Source: Rhyacichthys aspro (Eukaryota > Chordata > Actinopteri > Gobiiformes > Rhyacichthyidae). From it: DNA of 64,000 bases. This document shows, piece after piece, positions 1 to 11,299 of the stretch. A model generated the notes under the pieces. The model worked only from the letters and a program-made list of their open reading frames with translations, searched no databases and was not told the DNA's origin. The first letter of the stretch is position 1, and each line of letters starts with the position of its first letter. The stretch is taken from the NCBI GenBank assembly GCA_036850595.1, contig CM072159.1:2532529-2596528 (forward strand), given 5' to 3'. A program made the position numbers and the translations under genes.

Positions 1-160
1 ATAGTGTTATGCTGCCTGTCCTGTTTGTTGTATGATGTGTTGAAGTGCTTTTGTAAGGCGCAGTTGTAGAGTAATGAACAGGGTTGTTGTGAGTTTATTT
101 GGTCGATGTGTTAACGTTAATATTAATTAATAACTTGACTTTCACTTAATGCAATGCACA
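1..160. repeat. dispersed repeat, copy 1 (unclassified)
   Basis: This stretch resembles 44030-44215. Shared blocks include CTGTCCTGTTT, GATGTGTT followed by GTGCTTTT/GTGCTTTC, and GTCGATGTGTTA(A/C)CGTT followed by an AT-rich TATTAAT run, in the same order and similar spacing. I see no coding potential and no clear termini, so it is an old copy of an unclassified interspersed repeat. The left edge is cut by the window. Confidence 0.45.
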
Positions 161-535
161 CACATGCAGCCCGTGCGGACACAGTACTTTGGTTCTGTCT
201 CGTGCACGTCAACTGGGGCAAGGTGTGAAATCTAACTCTGAAGGTTTAATAGAACTATGAGTATACTCCGATTAAGCTCTGTATCTACATACTGAGTGCA
301 GACAGCAGGACTCATTTCTTGCCTCAAATCTTTTGTGTAAAAACAGAACCCTGCACAATAATTACTGCCAATGAAAAAGAATGTACAAAAAGCAGAGCAC
401 ATTTGTCATATTTGTTTATTGAGTTAACCTGTACCTGGCAATGTGATGTGCTTTTGCTGTTGACCTTTTATCCCCCTGCAGTTTCACCCTATTGTTGTCC
501 AGACTCTCTCTTAAACCTGTGATATAACACCAAGG

Positions 536-895
536 CTCCTTCCTCAACATCAGTCTCTATTACCAGAGATCAGAGAGGAACAGACTTGTCACTGGACCTG
601 TGTGATACAGATGATGTCCACATTAATCCCACAACCAGGACTGACATCTCTGCTATGCTGAACTACACCATGGACAGACCAGGAGCCATAGAACGACTGT
701 GAATGTTCATTTACAGCATAAGATAATACTGAGTAACTTCTCTCTTTAATCTTTCTTCAACCTAAACTACACCAAGTTCAGAGCAGAGTCCAATGATTTG
801 TTCCAAAGTCCATCTACTGTGGACCCTTACTGTGAAGAAATAACTAAAGCCTTCAGCAGAAGAATGGCACAAAGACGTTTGGTTTTAGCGTCCCC
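536..895 (+). other. possible degenerate exon fragments, unidentified
   Basis: Two open stretches read protein-like on the plus strand. The first, about 525-702, reads ...RDQRGTDLSLDLCDTDDV... and ends ...NYTMDRPGAIERL then stop. The second, about 768-898, contains NYTKFRAESNDLFQSP and DPYCEEITKAFSRRM then stop. A stop precedes the first frame closely, and the two are separated by stops. I do not recognise the family. They could be remnants of a gene running in from the left, a decayed mobile element, or chance. Confidence 0.2.
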
Positions 896-1036
896 CTAGT
901 GGTGGAGAGCGGGATGACGTCAGTGCGGAGAGGGAGGAGGAGGAAAGGCTCACGAGGCTCAAACTGTCTGCAGATCTCCGCCATTTTACTGATTCACAGC
1001 AGAGGTGGTCACTACACAGGTTCACCACTAGAGGGA
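891..1036. repeat. short inverted-repeat element with CTCF-like ends
   Basis: The block begins TCCCCCTAGTGGTGGA and ends TTCACCACTAGAGGGA. The end, reverse-complemented, matches the start at 13 of 16 positions, giving a roughly 146-bp inverted-repeat unit. Each arm also resembles the CTCF core (CCACTAGGGGGAC on the minus strand at the left, CCACTAGAGGGAG on the plus strand at the right). The interior is more GC-rich than its surroundings and contains TGACGTCA-like sequence (ATGACGTCAG). No target-site duplication is evident. Confidence 0.4.
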
Positions 1037-4000
1037 GAGGAAGAGGATGGGCTTTAGGACTGGATCCAAATGGGAACCAAGGATACAGGAGATTCAAAAC
1101 AGGAAAGATTTGAGGTTTTCTAATGGTTTAGAAGCTGCAGAGTATTGTTCCCAATCCATAACAGAACATGTTATTGGAATTCTGTCATTTTACACCAACG
1201 GTTTTAGAGACATGGTTAAAATAAAAAAACAAAAAACAATGAAAAACATGTTTTCTCCTTTAGCTGAATGTGTTAATGGTGTATCTCTGGAGAAGCGCTA
1301 CAGAACAGAGGTTTCACAAAGGTCCATATGTCGAGTCCTCCAAGCTGTTCCTCTCAGTACAACTCTGGCACATGTCCAAGTTACAGGAAGCCTTTGGACT
1401 TAAAATGCAGGCCTCAACATTAGGTAAAATAGGAGTAAATTAACAATAAAATAGAGCAACTAGAAGTAACAATAAAGTCAAACCGAACATATAGTTTACC
1501 TGGGCTAAACTATCATCTAAATGTAGCATTAACAAAGACTTCATGAACCTAGAGCCTCTAAAACCAGGATGAACACCAAGTGAACAACATTTTACATTTT
1601 TTCCAAAAAAAACAAAAAAAAACCAAACCCAAAACCCAAAAACAAATCAAATGCATTCTAACACTTGTCATGCTCTCATAATCCACCAGATGGCAAAAAG
1701 GCAAGGTCCAGACATTCCTTCTATTGTCCCACAGAAATAGCAAAGATTCGTTTTACATTAGCTGACTGTAGAGATGTCTAGAATACAACCAAAGGGACAA
1801 TACATTACACAACCCAAGTTTGATCTTCTTTAAAAACACAGAAGAAAAAACAGACTGAAGTCAAACAAGGAGAAAGCCGTTGCCTTTTATATAGCAGTTC
1901 TTTTTTTCATTTGAGTCAGTGAGTTCAGTGTATAGAATCCACCAAACAAAATCTTCACTAGAAAGAGAAGTTGTGATTGAGTTTGATGCTTGTTTTGTAT
2001 AGATATGCTGCTGTGGCCTGCTGTAAATGATACAGCAGTCATCCATGGGGCACTATCTTTAGATCTACACGCACAGTCTCAAAACAAGTCACAGCATAAC
2101 AGGCCCTGACACACGTGACACAACAATCAACTGTTACCTGGCAGAACTTACAACCAGAAGGTGTTTGCTCTGATCTTCTGTCCAACTGAAGATAGCTTTG
2201 ATAGAGGCACAGAAATGACAAACAGTACAAATGCTGCTAGACTTGGAACATCCAGGGTTCCACTTAAACTAACCTTTCAGTCTATGGAGCCAAAAGTGGT
2301 TATCATGTTTAGAAAAAGGTCAAGAAGTTAATTGTGTACAATGAGCTCCCATTAGCTGTTGGTCTACTTTGATTGTCAACACTGAATCAATGGTAGTGGA
2401 AAAATCTGAGAAAGAGCCTATTCCAGCAGTGGCCATGTCTGCTTCAATACAAAGCAATTACAAAAATAAGAAAAAAAGAAATAATGGGTCTAAAGGTAGG
2501 AGATTTCAGGAGATGAAAGTATCAATTGTAGTCAATCAGTGTTTTTTAAAGCAAGTGGCCACTCGTACGTCATACAGTAAACCTGATAATAATTACAGCT
2601 TCTGTATGAGTAGTAATAATTAGTGGATGAGGCTTTTGAAGTTACTTTTAGCAGAGTTATTACAGTTGGCTCAGTGAATGTACTACAGCAGGCTCACAAT
2701 GAAAGAGAAAAAGAAACGGTTCTAATTAGTCGGTGGATAAATAATCATAAAGTGCTGTGCATCAATGGTGTCTGCTCTGTGGGGAAAGTGTGTTTCTGTA
2801 CAATTCACTGGATGAACAGAAACATACTTGCTCAAAGGGAATGTTGCAGAAGAGCTAAAAAAAAAACTGCAGTGAATGCAGTGGTGTCAAAGTGTGTCGT
2901 GGTGGTTACATGACATTTAGAATAGACTAAAAAGTAGCAGAGGAGTAGTGGTGTTTATTAGCAAACTATTGGCAGAGAGCAAGAGAGAGAGAGAGAGAGA
3001 GAGAGAAAGGTTCTGAATTTACTAGGCTGTAATACCAAGAGTGACCACTGATGGTAAAAAAAAGTTATGTAGTTATGCAATAATATAATTCCCATCCAAC
3101 CAAGGAGTGGAAGCTACTGTTAGTGCCTTAGCTAAGCTGTGAGTGAATGATTGAGGGTCAGAGAGAACAGGGAGGGCTACAGGGACAAAACGTTCTGAGC
3201 TGATTCTTCCTCTTTTGCTTGTTATTTTTTTTACACCCTGTGGCGTTCACCTCACTCATGTGGCCTGGTGGCTCCCTGGGTTCATCTTCCCAGAGGATGC
3301 CCAGTCCATTCCAGACATGGACCTGTAATCTTCTAATTTTCATTCTTCAACAACTGTGTCATTTAATGACAGCAAGAGCTTTAGTCTGTTTGGTGGCACA
3401 GCAAAAGTCTTTGGCATTTGTTATATTGAGCCCTGGTAAAAGAAACCAGACTCTAAACCATTATCTCACACAGCACACAAGATGCTGATCTTTGAAACAG
3501 ATATAGAAGCAAGAGACAGACAATAGTGAACAGAGGCCTGAAAAGAGGAGAGCAGCCGCTGTTCAATGACACTATGTAACTTGAATTTGCTGCCAGGCAA
3601 GCTCTTGGTATTACACATATCATTTTAGATTCTCTGTCAGTGCAGCTCACCTAACTCTACTGTGTAATTCTAATGCCAAGAGAAGAACATAGTCTATTTT
3701 TTAGATTTTTTTAAAAAGATCTTTTTCATAATTACATAATTAGTCTTATGAGTGATCTGGTTAGTTAATAGTTAGTTTTACTGGCTGTTGGAAGTCGATT
3801 ACTCAGTGTTACACACTCCAAGATAATCAGGATTTAAGCCTGATGTGCCCTTCTAAGAATCGCAGGGGTGTGCCTCGACTGAAACTACCCAGGAACGATT
3901 ACCTGAGCAATTACTTGCCATGACTCAGGTGTAGTGTGAGTGGTCAAGAAACAAGTTACTTTTTAATGTTATGCCATTATATGATACTAATCATTAAGAG

Positions 4001-5170
4001 ACAAGTGGTGGCAATTATTATCTCTTTTCTACAGTAAAATCCTGTGTTATCCTAAAACCAACGTCCAATAGTTCTAAATGAACAGCTCAAAACTGCTCTG
4101 AAACAGCACTTTCAAGACCAGCTGTTGCATGTGAGAGAAAATCACTGTCAGTGGCAATAATTTTAGTAACCTCCTGTAGTCTGAGGAGACTGGGTAGTTT
4201 AGACAACAAAAACAATCACATTAAGATTGTTGTTCTGTGTTGAATGCCACCTGCTTTAATCAGCTCTCTTACAACCAACCAAATGCAGGCCATTTTATGA
4301 TTAAAAGTTGTCTCACATTGATGTTTTGAAGTTTTTAACCTGAAAAACACCCTTATATTAGCACGGACGATACAACTTATGCTTTCCAGGTTAAGACGAG
4401 TTCACTTGCTAACAACAGCTTGCTAAAATGGAACAGAGATGGAATAGCAGATACAGAAGGATAAAGAAGGATACTACCAAATATTTTTCTATTTTGGACC
4501 AAATCCCATTAACAAAACTGCACTTAACCATAAAGGACTACACAGACTAAATCCAAAAAGCTACAACATTTTTACATCACAACTAGACAACTGCAAAACT
4601 GAAAGCCCTCCACAAGTTCTTGAACAGCGCCCTTATTTATCCACATGTATTCACTAAAGCAGATCACCGTGGACGAATTCTAACCAGGAATGTCTGCCTA
4701 ACAGTCACAAGTGAATAAAACTTTATAAATAAACAGGACCTTCTGGTTTGAATGACACTGTCTCAGTGGAGAGAGAGACCTTACTTACTTAACCTTGTGA
4801 GTTCATCAGTCCCTCCAGAATATAGTACTCTCATAATCACTAATTCAGTCTGTCACATTTCTTCTGCATAAAAGCCTTAAATGTTTCCTCAGTCAGGTCC
4901 CTTGTAGTAATATATCATTGGATTCATCCTTCTTTGTTTGTTTTATTTCTCCAGATAAAGGTGTTTCCGCAGAGCAAGACTGTGAGGCAAGGGTTTAGTA
5001 CAGCGTGGAGTAGGATATGATGCACTACCACAACTTAAGTCTTCATCTTTCCAACACAAAGTCAGTGACAGTTACATCAATTATTGCACTAATATTTACA
5101 CTAGTGTATTAAAACATATGCACAAAACATCCAACAGTTGAGTATGAGGTTTCCACATTCCACACACTCA
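1037..5170. other. no gene recognised
   Basis: Open frames here are short, lack homology I can recognise and are not bounded by convincing splice sites. The sequence is AT-rich with poly-A and poly-T runs. A pure GA run lies at 2982-3006. If the exon at 9862-9882 is real, this DNA may be intron of that minus-strand gene. Confidence 0.5.
2982..3006. repeat. (GA)n microsatellite
   Basis: An uninterrupted alternating A/G dinucleotide run of about 12 units, a simple repeat likely to vary in length. Confidence 0.9.
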
Positions 5171-5172
5171 CA

Positions 5173-5190
5173 AACACACACACACACACA
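5173..5190. repeat. (CA)n microsatellite
   Basis: A short pure AC dinucleotide run, preceded by further imperfect CACA sequence from about 5157. Confidence 0.85.
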
Positions 5191-5479
5191 ATCCCCCTCC
5201 TGATGCTGTACCTAATGATTTACAGTGCATTAGCTATTTCTTTCTTTTTTTTTTTTTTTTTGCATATTTGTCACACTTCAATTTCAATTTCAGATCAAAC
5301 AAATTAATATATTAGTCAAAGATAACTCAAGTAAACACAAAATGTAGTTTTTAGTTATTATGGGGGAAAAAAGCTTTCTGAACCTACAAAGCTGAATTCA
5401 ATTTCACAAGCCACACCAAGGTCTGATTACTGCCAGCTAACGAAGTGAAAGCCATTATCCACAAATAGAGAAAATACAT

Positions 5480-5855
5480 TGGTGAATCTCTCCATGAGTG
5501 GTCGGCCTACTAAAATTACCCAAAGAGAACAGCAACAACTCTTCCAAGAGTTCACAAAAGAACCCACAACAACATCTAAAAAACTGCAGGCCTCACTTGG
5601 ATCATTTAAGGTCAGTGTTCATGACTCAACCATAAGAAAGAGACGGGGCAAAAAGGGCATCCATGACAGAGTTCCAAGAACATAAAGGCTTGTCTCACAT
5701 TTGCCAAAAAACATTTTGATGATCCACAAGACTTTTGGGAAAAGATTCTGTAGACTAACGAAACAAACGGTGTGTGTCCGGTTACATCTGGTGTAAAAGA
5801 GATACAGCATTTCAGAAAAATAAAATCATATCAACAGTCAAATATTGTGGTTGAA
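5480..5855 (+). pseudogene. Tc1/mariner transposase relic
   Basis: The plus strand reads as a broken Tc1-family transposase. An N-terminal helix-turn-helix part carries SGRPTKITQREQQQLFQEF and later HDSTIRKRRGKKGIHDRVPR. After a frame change comes FAKKHFDDPQDFWEKIL, then a stop where Tc1 proteins have W, then TNET where the catalytic region has TDET, so the first catalytic aspartate is lost. The 3' two thirds of the element and both inverted repeats are missing. In-frame stops, a frameshift and lost catalytic residues make it inactive. Family assignment rests on these motifs. Confidence 0.8.
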
Positions 5856-6893
5856 ATGATATGGTATATAATATGAGGCTGCTTTGCTGCTTCATTTTAT
5901 TTATTTAATTTTTTTTTTTTGCTGGCCATAAATAAAGCAAATTCATTATGAAGCCTTAACACAAACTATCAACAAAATATCACATGGTGCTTGTGTTAAA
6001 TGGAACGTATGCAGTAAATGCAATTCATGACGCAAGGGCCACAGACCAACAGCTACATCTAAAAACGGAAAAAGCTGTCAATAATAACTGCTAGCTAGAA
6101 CATAAAGTACAAAAAAGTACATCAAGCATCCTTTCTTCTTGGAACATGAGTGTTTATCAAAAGAACAAGGCATGTTTTATTTGAGAAACACTGTCACTGT
6201 CATTGTCAAGGTAATTATTCTCTATCACCCAATCAACAGACTGCAGTGTTTTCACTTTTGGGAAGGTGGACCACTCTGATAAACCCATGCGCAATAGAGT
6301 TACCAAAGCAGTACAGTACAGTACACTTTTATGGGACACTCTGCACCCTTTCTAGCAATGGAACAACTTACCCAGAATGATCTGTGTTGCTCCAGTGGAA
6401 ACAAGGCTTAACACGCTAAGGTCCATAGTTCTCTGCATCATGAAAACATGTTACACAAAGATGAGAAAAACAAGAGACCAAATGCAGAGCTAGAAGTTAA
6501 AGGTCAGCTCTAAACTTCAGTTTAATGTAATGTCTTGGTAATTTGCATTGAGCAATTGTCCTACCGGCCTAAAAAGGAATTTCTCTTTTTTTTTTTTTTT
6601 TTTAATAATAATAATCTATTTTTTTCCGCTTAATACAAGTACAAAATAACAATAGCAAAGCAGCAACAGTGTGCATTATCTCGGAGTGAAAAAAATAGCA
6701 GCTTAATTTTAGTATTTTTTTTTCATTTTTAGTCTTCTCTGTCCCCATAGATTAGCTCTCAAGTGATTTATACAGCTTATGAAGTCTTGGATAATTTGCA
6801 TAAATCAAAAAAGTGCACTAAACTGCACAGATGCTATGCTGTTTCTGTTTATGAACATTCTGCCGCTTCACTAAACCAAGTCATCACAGGGTA

Positions 6894-7536
6894 CAGTTGT
6901 CCTTCACTATAACGCGGTTCAACTTTCGCGGCCTCACTGTTTCACAGATTTTTTTTAGTGCAATTTTGCATGCTTTTTTTTTTTACAGCGTATAAATGCG
7001 CATTGTGTTCTGCGTCCTGATTGGCTAAGGGAGAACTCACGCATTGTGTTCTGCGTCCTGATTGGCTAAGGGAGAACTCACGCATTGTGTTCTACATCCT
7101 GATTGGCTAAGGGACTGTAGACCATTGTCAATCAATCTCCTCCGTGCCTTGTCTCCTGTACAGTACAGAATGCGTTCGGCTTGCCAAATTTACATAAATG
7201 TTCGATCGCTAGCAGTGTGACTCTGAAGTGCTGTATGTTTGCAAGTTTTCTCCCCAACAAAACCCACAATGTCCACGAAACGTTCTGCACCGACAAAGGC
7301 ACCTGCGGTCGCACCCAAAAGGCAGAGGAAGATGCTAAGGTTTGAACTTTGAGAGTGTTTAAACAAGAGAGAAATGTGAGAAAATGTTAATGCCTCTCTG
7401 AGAAAATTGTATAAAGTGTGTGGTGAGGGGTTTTACAGCCTTTAAACATATATAATAATTGTAAAAAATAAAGCTGACTAGTTCGCGGATTTCGCCTATT
7501 GTGGGTTATTTTTAGAACGTAACCGAGGGACCACTG
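6894..7536 (+). mobile_element. Tigger/pogo-like nonautonomous transposon
   Basis: The element is flanked by TA dinucleotides (6892-6893 and 7537-7538), the target duplication of Tc1/mariner/pogo transposons. Its ends are inverted: CAGTTGTCC...ATAACGCGG at the left and ...GAGGGACCACTG at the right. At 7269 an ATG opens a short frame beginning MSTKRSAPTKAPAVAPKR, which resembles the N-terminus of Tigger/Jerky-type DNA-binding transposases. That frame ends after about 27 codons, so the catalytic part is deleted. A second copy in opposite orientation lies at 45433-46031. Confidence 0.8.
6999..7114. repeat. 41-bp tandem repeat, three units
   Basis: Units start at 6999, 7040 and 7081. Each begins CGCATTGTGTTCT and contains CTGATTGGCTAAGGGA, which includes an inverted CCAAT box. 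The third unit has diverged (CTACATCC in place of CTGCGTCC) and is cut short. The related transposon at 45433-46031 carries only two units (about 45851-45927), so copy number varies between family members. Confidence 0.85.
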
Positions 7537-7849
7537 TAATGTGATCCTTTCTCTGGTGATTATTACCAAGTTATTATGGCCATTAGTTGCTACTTCGGCA
7601 CTAGCAACAGCATTAGCCACAGCATTAGCCACAACAAAGTGTACAGCACAGGGACAGAAGCTTAAATAAACTTAAATAAATTAAATTTCATTTTCCAAGA
7701 TATGTTTTTTTGACAATCAAAATTAAAAATTCAAATCGAAGTTGCTAGCTCTGACAGCTCTACTGCCGGTAATTCACACAAGAGCGAACCACAAGACTGG
7801 GCTCACAAGAACTTCTACCAGTTCCTACTAATAGAAACAGTTATGGTTG

Positions 7850-8215
7850 AATGACTTTATTTCAAACTTTCACCAATGTCTGGAATGAGCTTCCTCACCA
7901 CATCAGGACAATGACTTCTCTTTTGCAATTCAAAAAAGTGCATAAACAGTTTCTGCATTACAGCTTCATCTGTGAACACTGACATTCATGGTCTTTGAAA
8001 AGTCCTGTTTTTGTGTGGATGTATTGTGACTGTGATGTTTTTGATGTTTTATTGCCTGGGTTTTGTGTCTTTATCCGTGTTGTGTTTGTAATTTTCTTTG
8101 GTTTTTGTGCTGCAGAACAGGAACCTGTTGGAAATTAGTCCCCAACTGAGTAAGGCCCAATTAATAGTAGTATTGATGGTACTTTTAACCTTTCCTGTAG
8201 AGTAAAAATTAAATT
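7850..8215 (+). pseudogene. LINE 3'-end relic
   Basis: Around 7872-7960 the plus strand encodes TNVWNELPHHIRTMTSLL followed by QFKKVHKQFL. This is the typical C-terminal W-N-x-L-P...F-K..L motif of CR1/L2/Rex-type LINE reverse transcriptases. A T-rich untranslated segment follows and ends in repeated TTAAA units (about 8199-8223), like a short LINE tail. The rest of the retrotransposon is missing. Confidence 0.6.
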
Positions 8216-9861
8216 AAATTAAAACACAAGTATATTATAAAAGGCAAAGATATTTCATGATTTATCATTGAAAAGAAAGTGTCAGATTTTGTTTTTTGTT
8301 TTTTTTGGTCTAGAGATGTTTTACATTAAATGACAGGAAAAAACGATATGCAGAGTGTGTGCAGTCCATTTTCTGCCAGTATTCATATCAGGTCAAGCAT
8401 AAAATCAAATCTTGCCATTATATACTTATGAGTCTGACATGTAGATATTATTTTGTTGATCAAGCACTATATAAAATACCTAAACCTCAGAAGTAGCAAA
8501 TGCTAAACATCAATGAAACCTTATGTCTGCATTATGGCCATCTGCACAAATTTCTGGTCATGATCTACCAACCAAAAGGCAGGTGTTTCAAGGTAGTCCT
8601 CTGCACAAAACTATTTAACTCTTCATGGATTCAATACTACAGCAAAGCAATGCTAAAATGCAACAAAACAATAGCACATGATTATTTGAAATTGCAAAGA
8701 TTTCAGTTTGGATTTTTTTCCCCCCAGCGGAACACAATTTTTCTCAGCACATGACTTCCCCATCACTGGCAACTGGTCAACTGCAACCTGGAATGAGTTT
8801 CCAGGAAGAGCGAAACTGTACCTTCTCATATCTGACACACGTAAGAGCGTGGAGCTCCAGGTCTGTTGTCTAACCTGATGGCATATTCACAGTGCAGCTA
8901 GCGACCCCTGGCGCTCACAACCACCAGAACCAGCACCCCACGACAAAAACAAGAAAAACACACAAAGTCACAAGCTTTTACACAAACAAGTGCTTCTCAT
9001 TAAACAAAATAGTTCGTCCACTTTTAAAGGTAAAGTCTACACAAATCACCACAATGCAATGATAAATGAAAACTCCTTTTGGTTTTGCATCTTGTGGCTG
9101 TTGCTAGCTTTTAACCATTGACAATTGAGGCTGTGCAGAAACATAGTATTAGACTAAAACGGGCCATGTTTAAGGAGAAAATGTGAGAAATACAGATGTC
9201 CAAAGCTGCAGCCGGTGTAAGACCTGGCGCCATATGTTTACAGTAAGAGGGAAAGCTTAAGCATCAATTCCTTTGGAGCGAATATAATGAACAGCCTTCC
9301 AGATGACACGAGAACACACCAAGAATTTGCCATCAAATTAAGAGCGATATCAATTCTTTTAAATGACAAGCTAGTCCTTGCAGTCCGCGCTTTTGACGGC
9401 TATTGAAAATGAACGCTAACAAGCATTGGAGCTAACTGTCAGCTTAGCAAGAGCAGTGTTCTCGTAAGCTAAAAATCTGACAAAAACAGCTCAAAGGTCA
9501 ACAAACAGTTAGAATAAGATGCTAATGTGTCTGTAGTTTATTTTGTAGCGATAAAAGCTGTCTGGACACAGGCAGGATAGTGTTATGATTCGGGAATGAG
9601 GATGAATAAACACCAGAAGATAAGACCACAATGTAGCCGCATGAGGTATTCACGTTCCCGGGCTAAGCATCTTCCTGCCCTCCGGTCCAGCACAAAAGCA
9701 AGAGACACCAGACTGGCTCAGAACGACAAACCTACACCACAACACCGACTATTCTCCCGTTTGCAGCCCGGTTTGAGTTTGCAGAGTAGGGATATACCGG
9801 CTAAAGCCCAGAAAGCAGCGTGCAAGTATAATAAGCTTTGGCGGAGACTGTGAACACTCAC
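8216..9861. other. no gene recognised; possible intron of minus-strand gene
   Basis: I found no exon I could support. A short plus-strand frame at about 9278-9365 (FGANIMNSLPDDTRTHQEF) weakly recalls a LINE C-terminus. The last 280 bases, next to the exon at 9862-9882, are richer in CpG and look like 5'-proximal intron. Confidence 0.4.
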
Positions 9862-9882
9862 CTCGGGTCCGACCGAAGCCAT
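9862..9882 (-). CDS. first coding exon of an unidentified gene (partial)
   Basis: On the minus strand a start codon at 9882 sits in ideal Kozak context (CACCATGG), encodes MASVGPE, and runs straight into a strong donor (GTGAGT, from 9861 down). Phase is 0. Upstream on the same strand are a GC box and a CRE-like TGACGTAT. Together these look like the 5' exon of a real gene transcribed leftwards, divergent from SSNA1. I could not find exon 2 in the 9.8 kb to the left, and seven residues are too few to name the protein. In mammals the divergent neighbour of SSNA1 is ANAPC2, but nothing here shows that gene. Confidence 0.5.
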
Positions 9883-9935
9883 GGTGCCTGGACTCTAGCC
9901 CCGCCCACTGAATATACGTCACGCTTATACATTAA
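9883..9935 (-). promoter_or_regulatory. probable promoter of the unidentified minus-strand gene
   Basis: Read on the minus strand towards the start codon at 9882, this segment contains a TATA-like GTATAAG (about 9925-9931), a CRE-like TGACGTAT (9914-9921) and a GC box GTGGGCGGGG (9899-9908). The arrangement suits a short 5' leader. It rests on motifs only. Confidence 0.4.
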
Positions 9936-9989
9936 GAGCCTTTATAATTCAACACCTGGAGTTTTCTGTATAATTTTAGTAGGTGGTAC

Positions 9990-11295
9990 CAAAATCAAAA
10001 ACAAAAAAAACGACTGTATGACCTAAACAATTTTTTTTCAAAAAATCTAATGTGGAATGAAAAATATAATTATTAATATAATTATTATGAGTAGATACAA
10101 TGTGACTGACCCCTTCAACACGTAAGCAAAAACAGGCAAGTACAGGAGGTTAGTTACTAGTTTCTTCAATTCTACACTTCACTCCCTAACTTAATACAAC
10201 CTTTGATTAGCTACGGTAGCCCTGCAGAGACATGCTGTTGTCTATGTAGATACCAGGTGAATAGAAGTCTGATGATGAACTCACATTTTAGAATGTACAT
10301 TCATTTAGTTCAAAAATATTCCAGACCTTTACCAAGAATGTGTGACATGAGTGTGCTTCTCCTCCAGCAGTGTTCAGTTTGTCCTCTATGGGCATTTGTA
10401 GAAACAGGGAGAAGAGATAATTATTTTGATTGGTGTGTAACATTTTCTTCAACTGTAGACTCAATATTTTACACAACACATCTTTGTATGTTTTTGTACT
10501 TTGTTCAAAACACCTTTCTTTGCTTCTGCAACAAATATTACAAACTCTCATTAACTCTAAGAAATCTATTTAAATAGTCTTTTTACTACATCGTGCCTTT
10601 TGATACAAAGCCTTAGTTCAGACAAGCTATGCAGGATTTTCAGGTAAATCCTGGAAACAAACCTGGCCCACACCCTGTCTTTTCTTTCTAAAGGCAGTGA
10701 TCAGGGAATGAAAATCAAACCTAGATTTATTCTGGCTTTTAAATTAACTCCAGCCACCCATACAGTCTTGCCTCATTTTCCTTCCATTTGTGAGCTGTGA
10801 TTAAAAGCAACTCAACAAGTCCATCCCATGAAAACAAAGGAGTGGTGAAAGCCAGGAATGGGGCCTTAGTCAGGCCTGGTTCTAAAGGGATACACCCTGT
10901 TTATACTTTCCTTCGTCCTCAAATAAATGTGTGCAAATATTTTAAGTTAGTGCAATCACAGGTTATATCTTATAGTAATTAAAGCCTACCCTTTTATGTG
11001 TATGTAAACTTCTGTTGCTGTTGCGCATTAGGTGTTGTGCCACTTCAAACATTCCAGAATCTATCTTCTGATATAACAAAATATGACAGATACCCTGTAT
11101 CTACTTTGTAATATATGTACTCTAAAATTATTTTTAAGCATAGCACTTGGGTATACACTGGCCCTATTCCACCACTGATTTTTTTATTTTAATTGTCCAA
11201 TACTTCTAGCTGCTCAATACTAGACACTGTATATGCACCCTCTTCAATTTCAGATATACCCACTGTCATTTTGTTGCAGAACCGAGTCTGTCCTT
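9990..11295. other. no gene recognised
   Basis: AT-rich DNA between the two divergent start regions. Open frames of up to 124 codons (10203-10577) are dense in Cys, Phe, Leu and Tyr, look like chance reading of AT-rich sequence, and match no family I know. Confidence 0.4.
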
Positions 11296-11299
11296 AGTT

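Larger units (their letters stand above)
6640..7760. mobile_element. hAT-like MITE, interrupted by a Tigger-like MITE
   Basis: The sequence on both sides of the 6894-7536 insertion aligns by eye to the element at 25090-25617. Shared blocks include CCCATAGA(T/C)(T/C)AGCTCT, TTTGCATAAATCAA, CCGCTTCACTAAACCA versus CCACTTCACCAAACAG, CATCACAG, and CCTTTCTCTGGTG. The right side ends near GTTGCTAGCTCTGACAGC. Boundaries are approximate because both ends are worn. Confidence 0.55.

Noticed and set aside
1047..1403. 118-codon plus-strand open frame
   Set aside because: No recognisable domain, unusual composition (KIKKQKTMKNM), no splice or promoter support; likely chance next to the inverted-repeat block.
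8881..8960. GC-rich segment with GCGACCCCTGGCGCTC considered as a CTCF site or exon
   Set aside because: Does not fit the CTCF core well, and no acceptor or donor frames a coding segment.
9230..9370. Minus-strand frame ending DGKFLVCSRVIWKAVHYIRS...DA stop, a candidate 3' exon of the gene starting at 9882
   Set aside because: A stop (TAA) lies directly upstream in frame with no AG acceptor between, and the plus strand of the same DNA reads like a worn LINE C-terminus (NSLPDDTRTHQEF). Neither reading is strong enough to annotate.
10203..10577. 124-codon plus-strand open frame
   Set aside because: Cys/Phe/Leu-rich composition typical of AT-rich noncoding DNA, with a similarly long frame on the opposite strand; no homology recognised.
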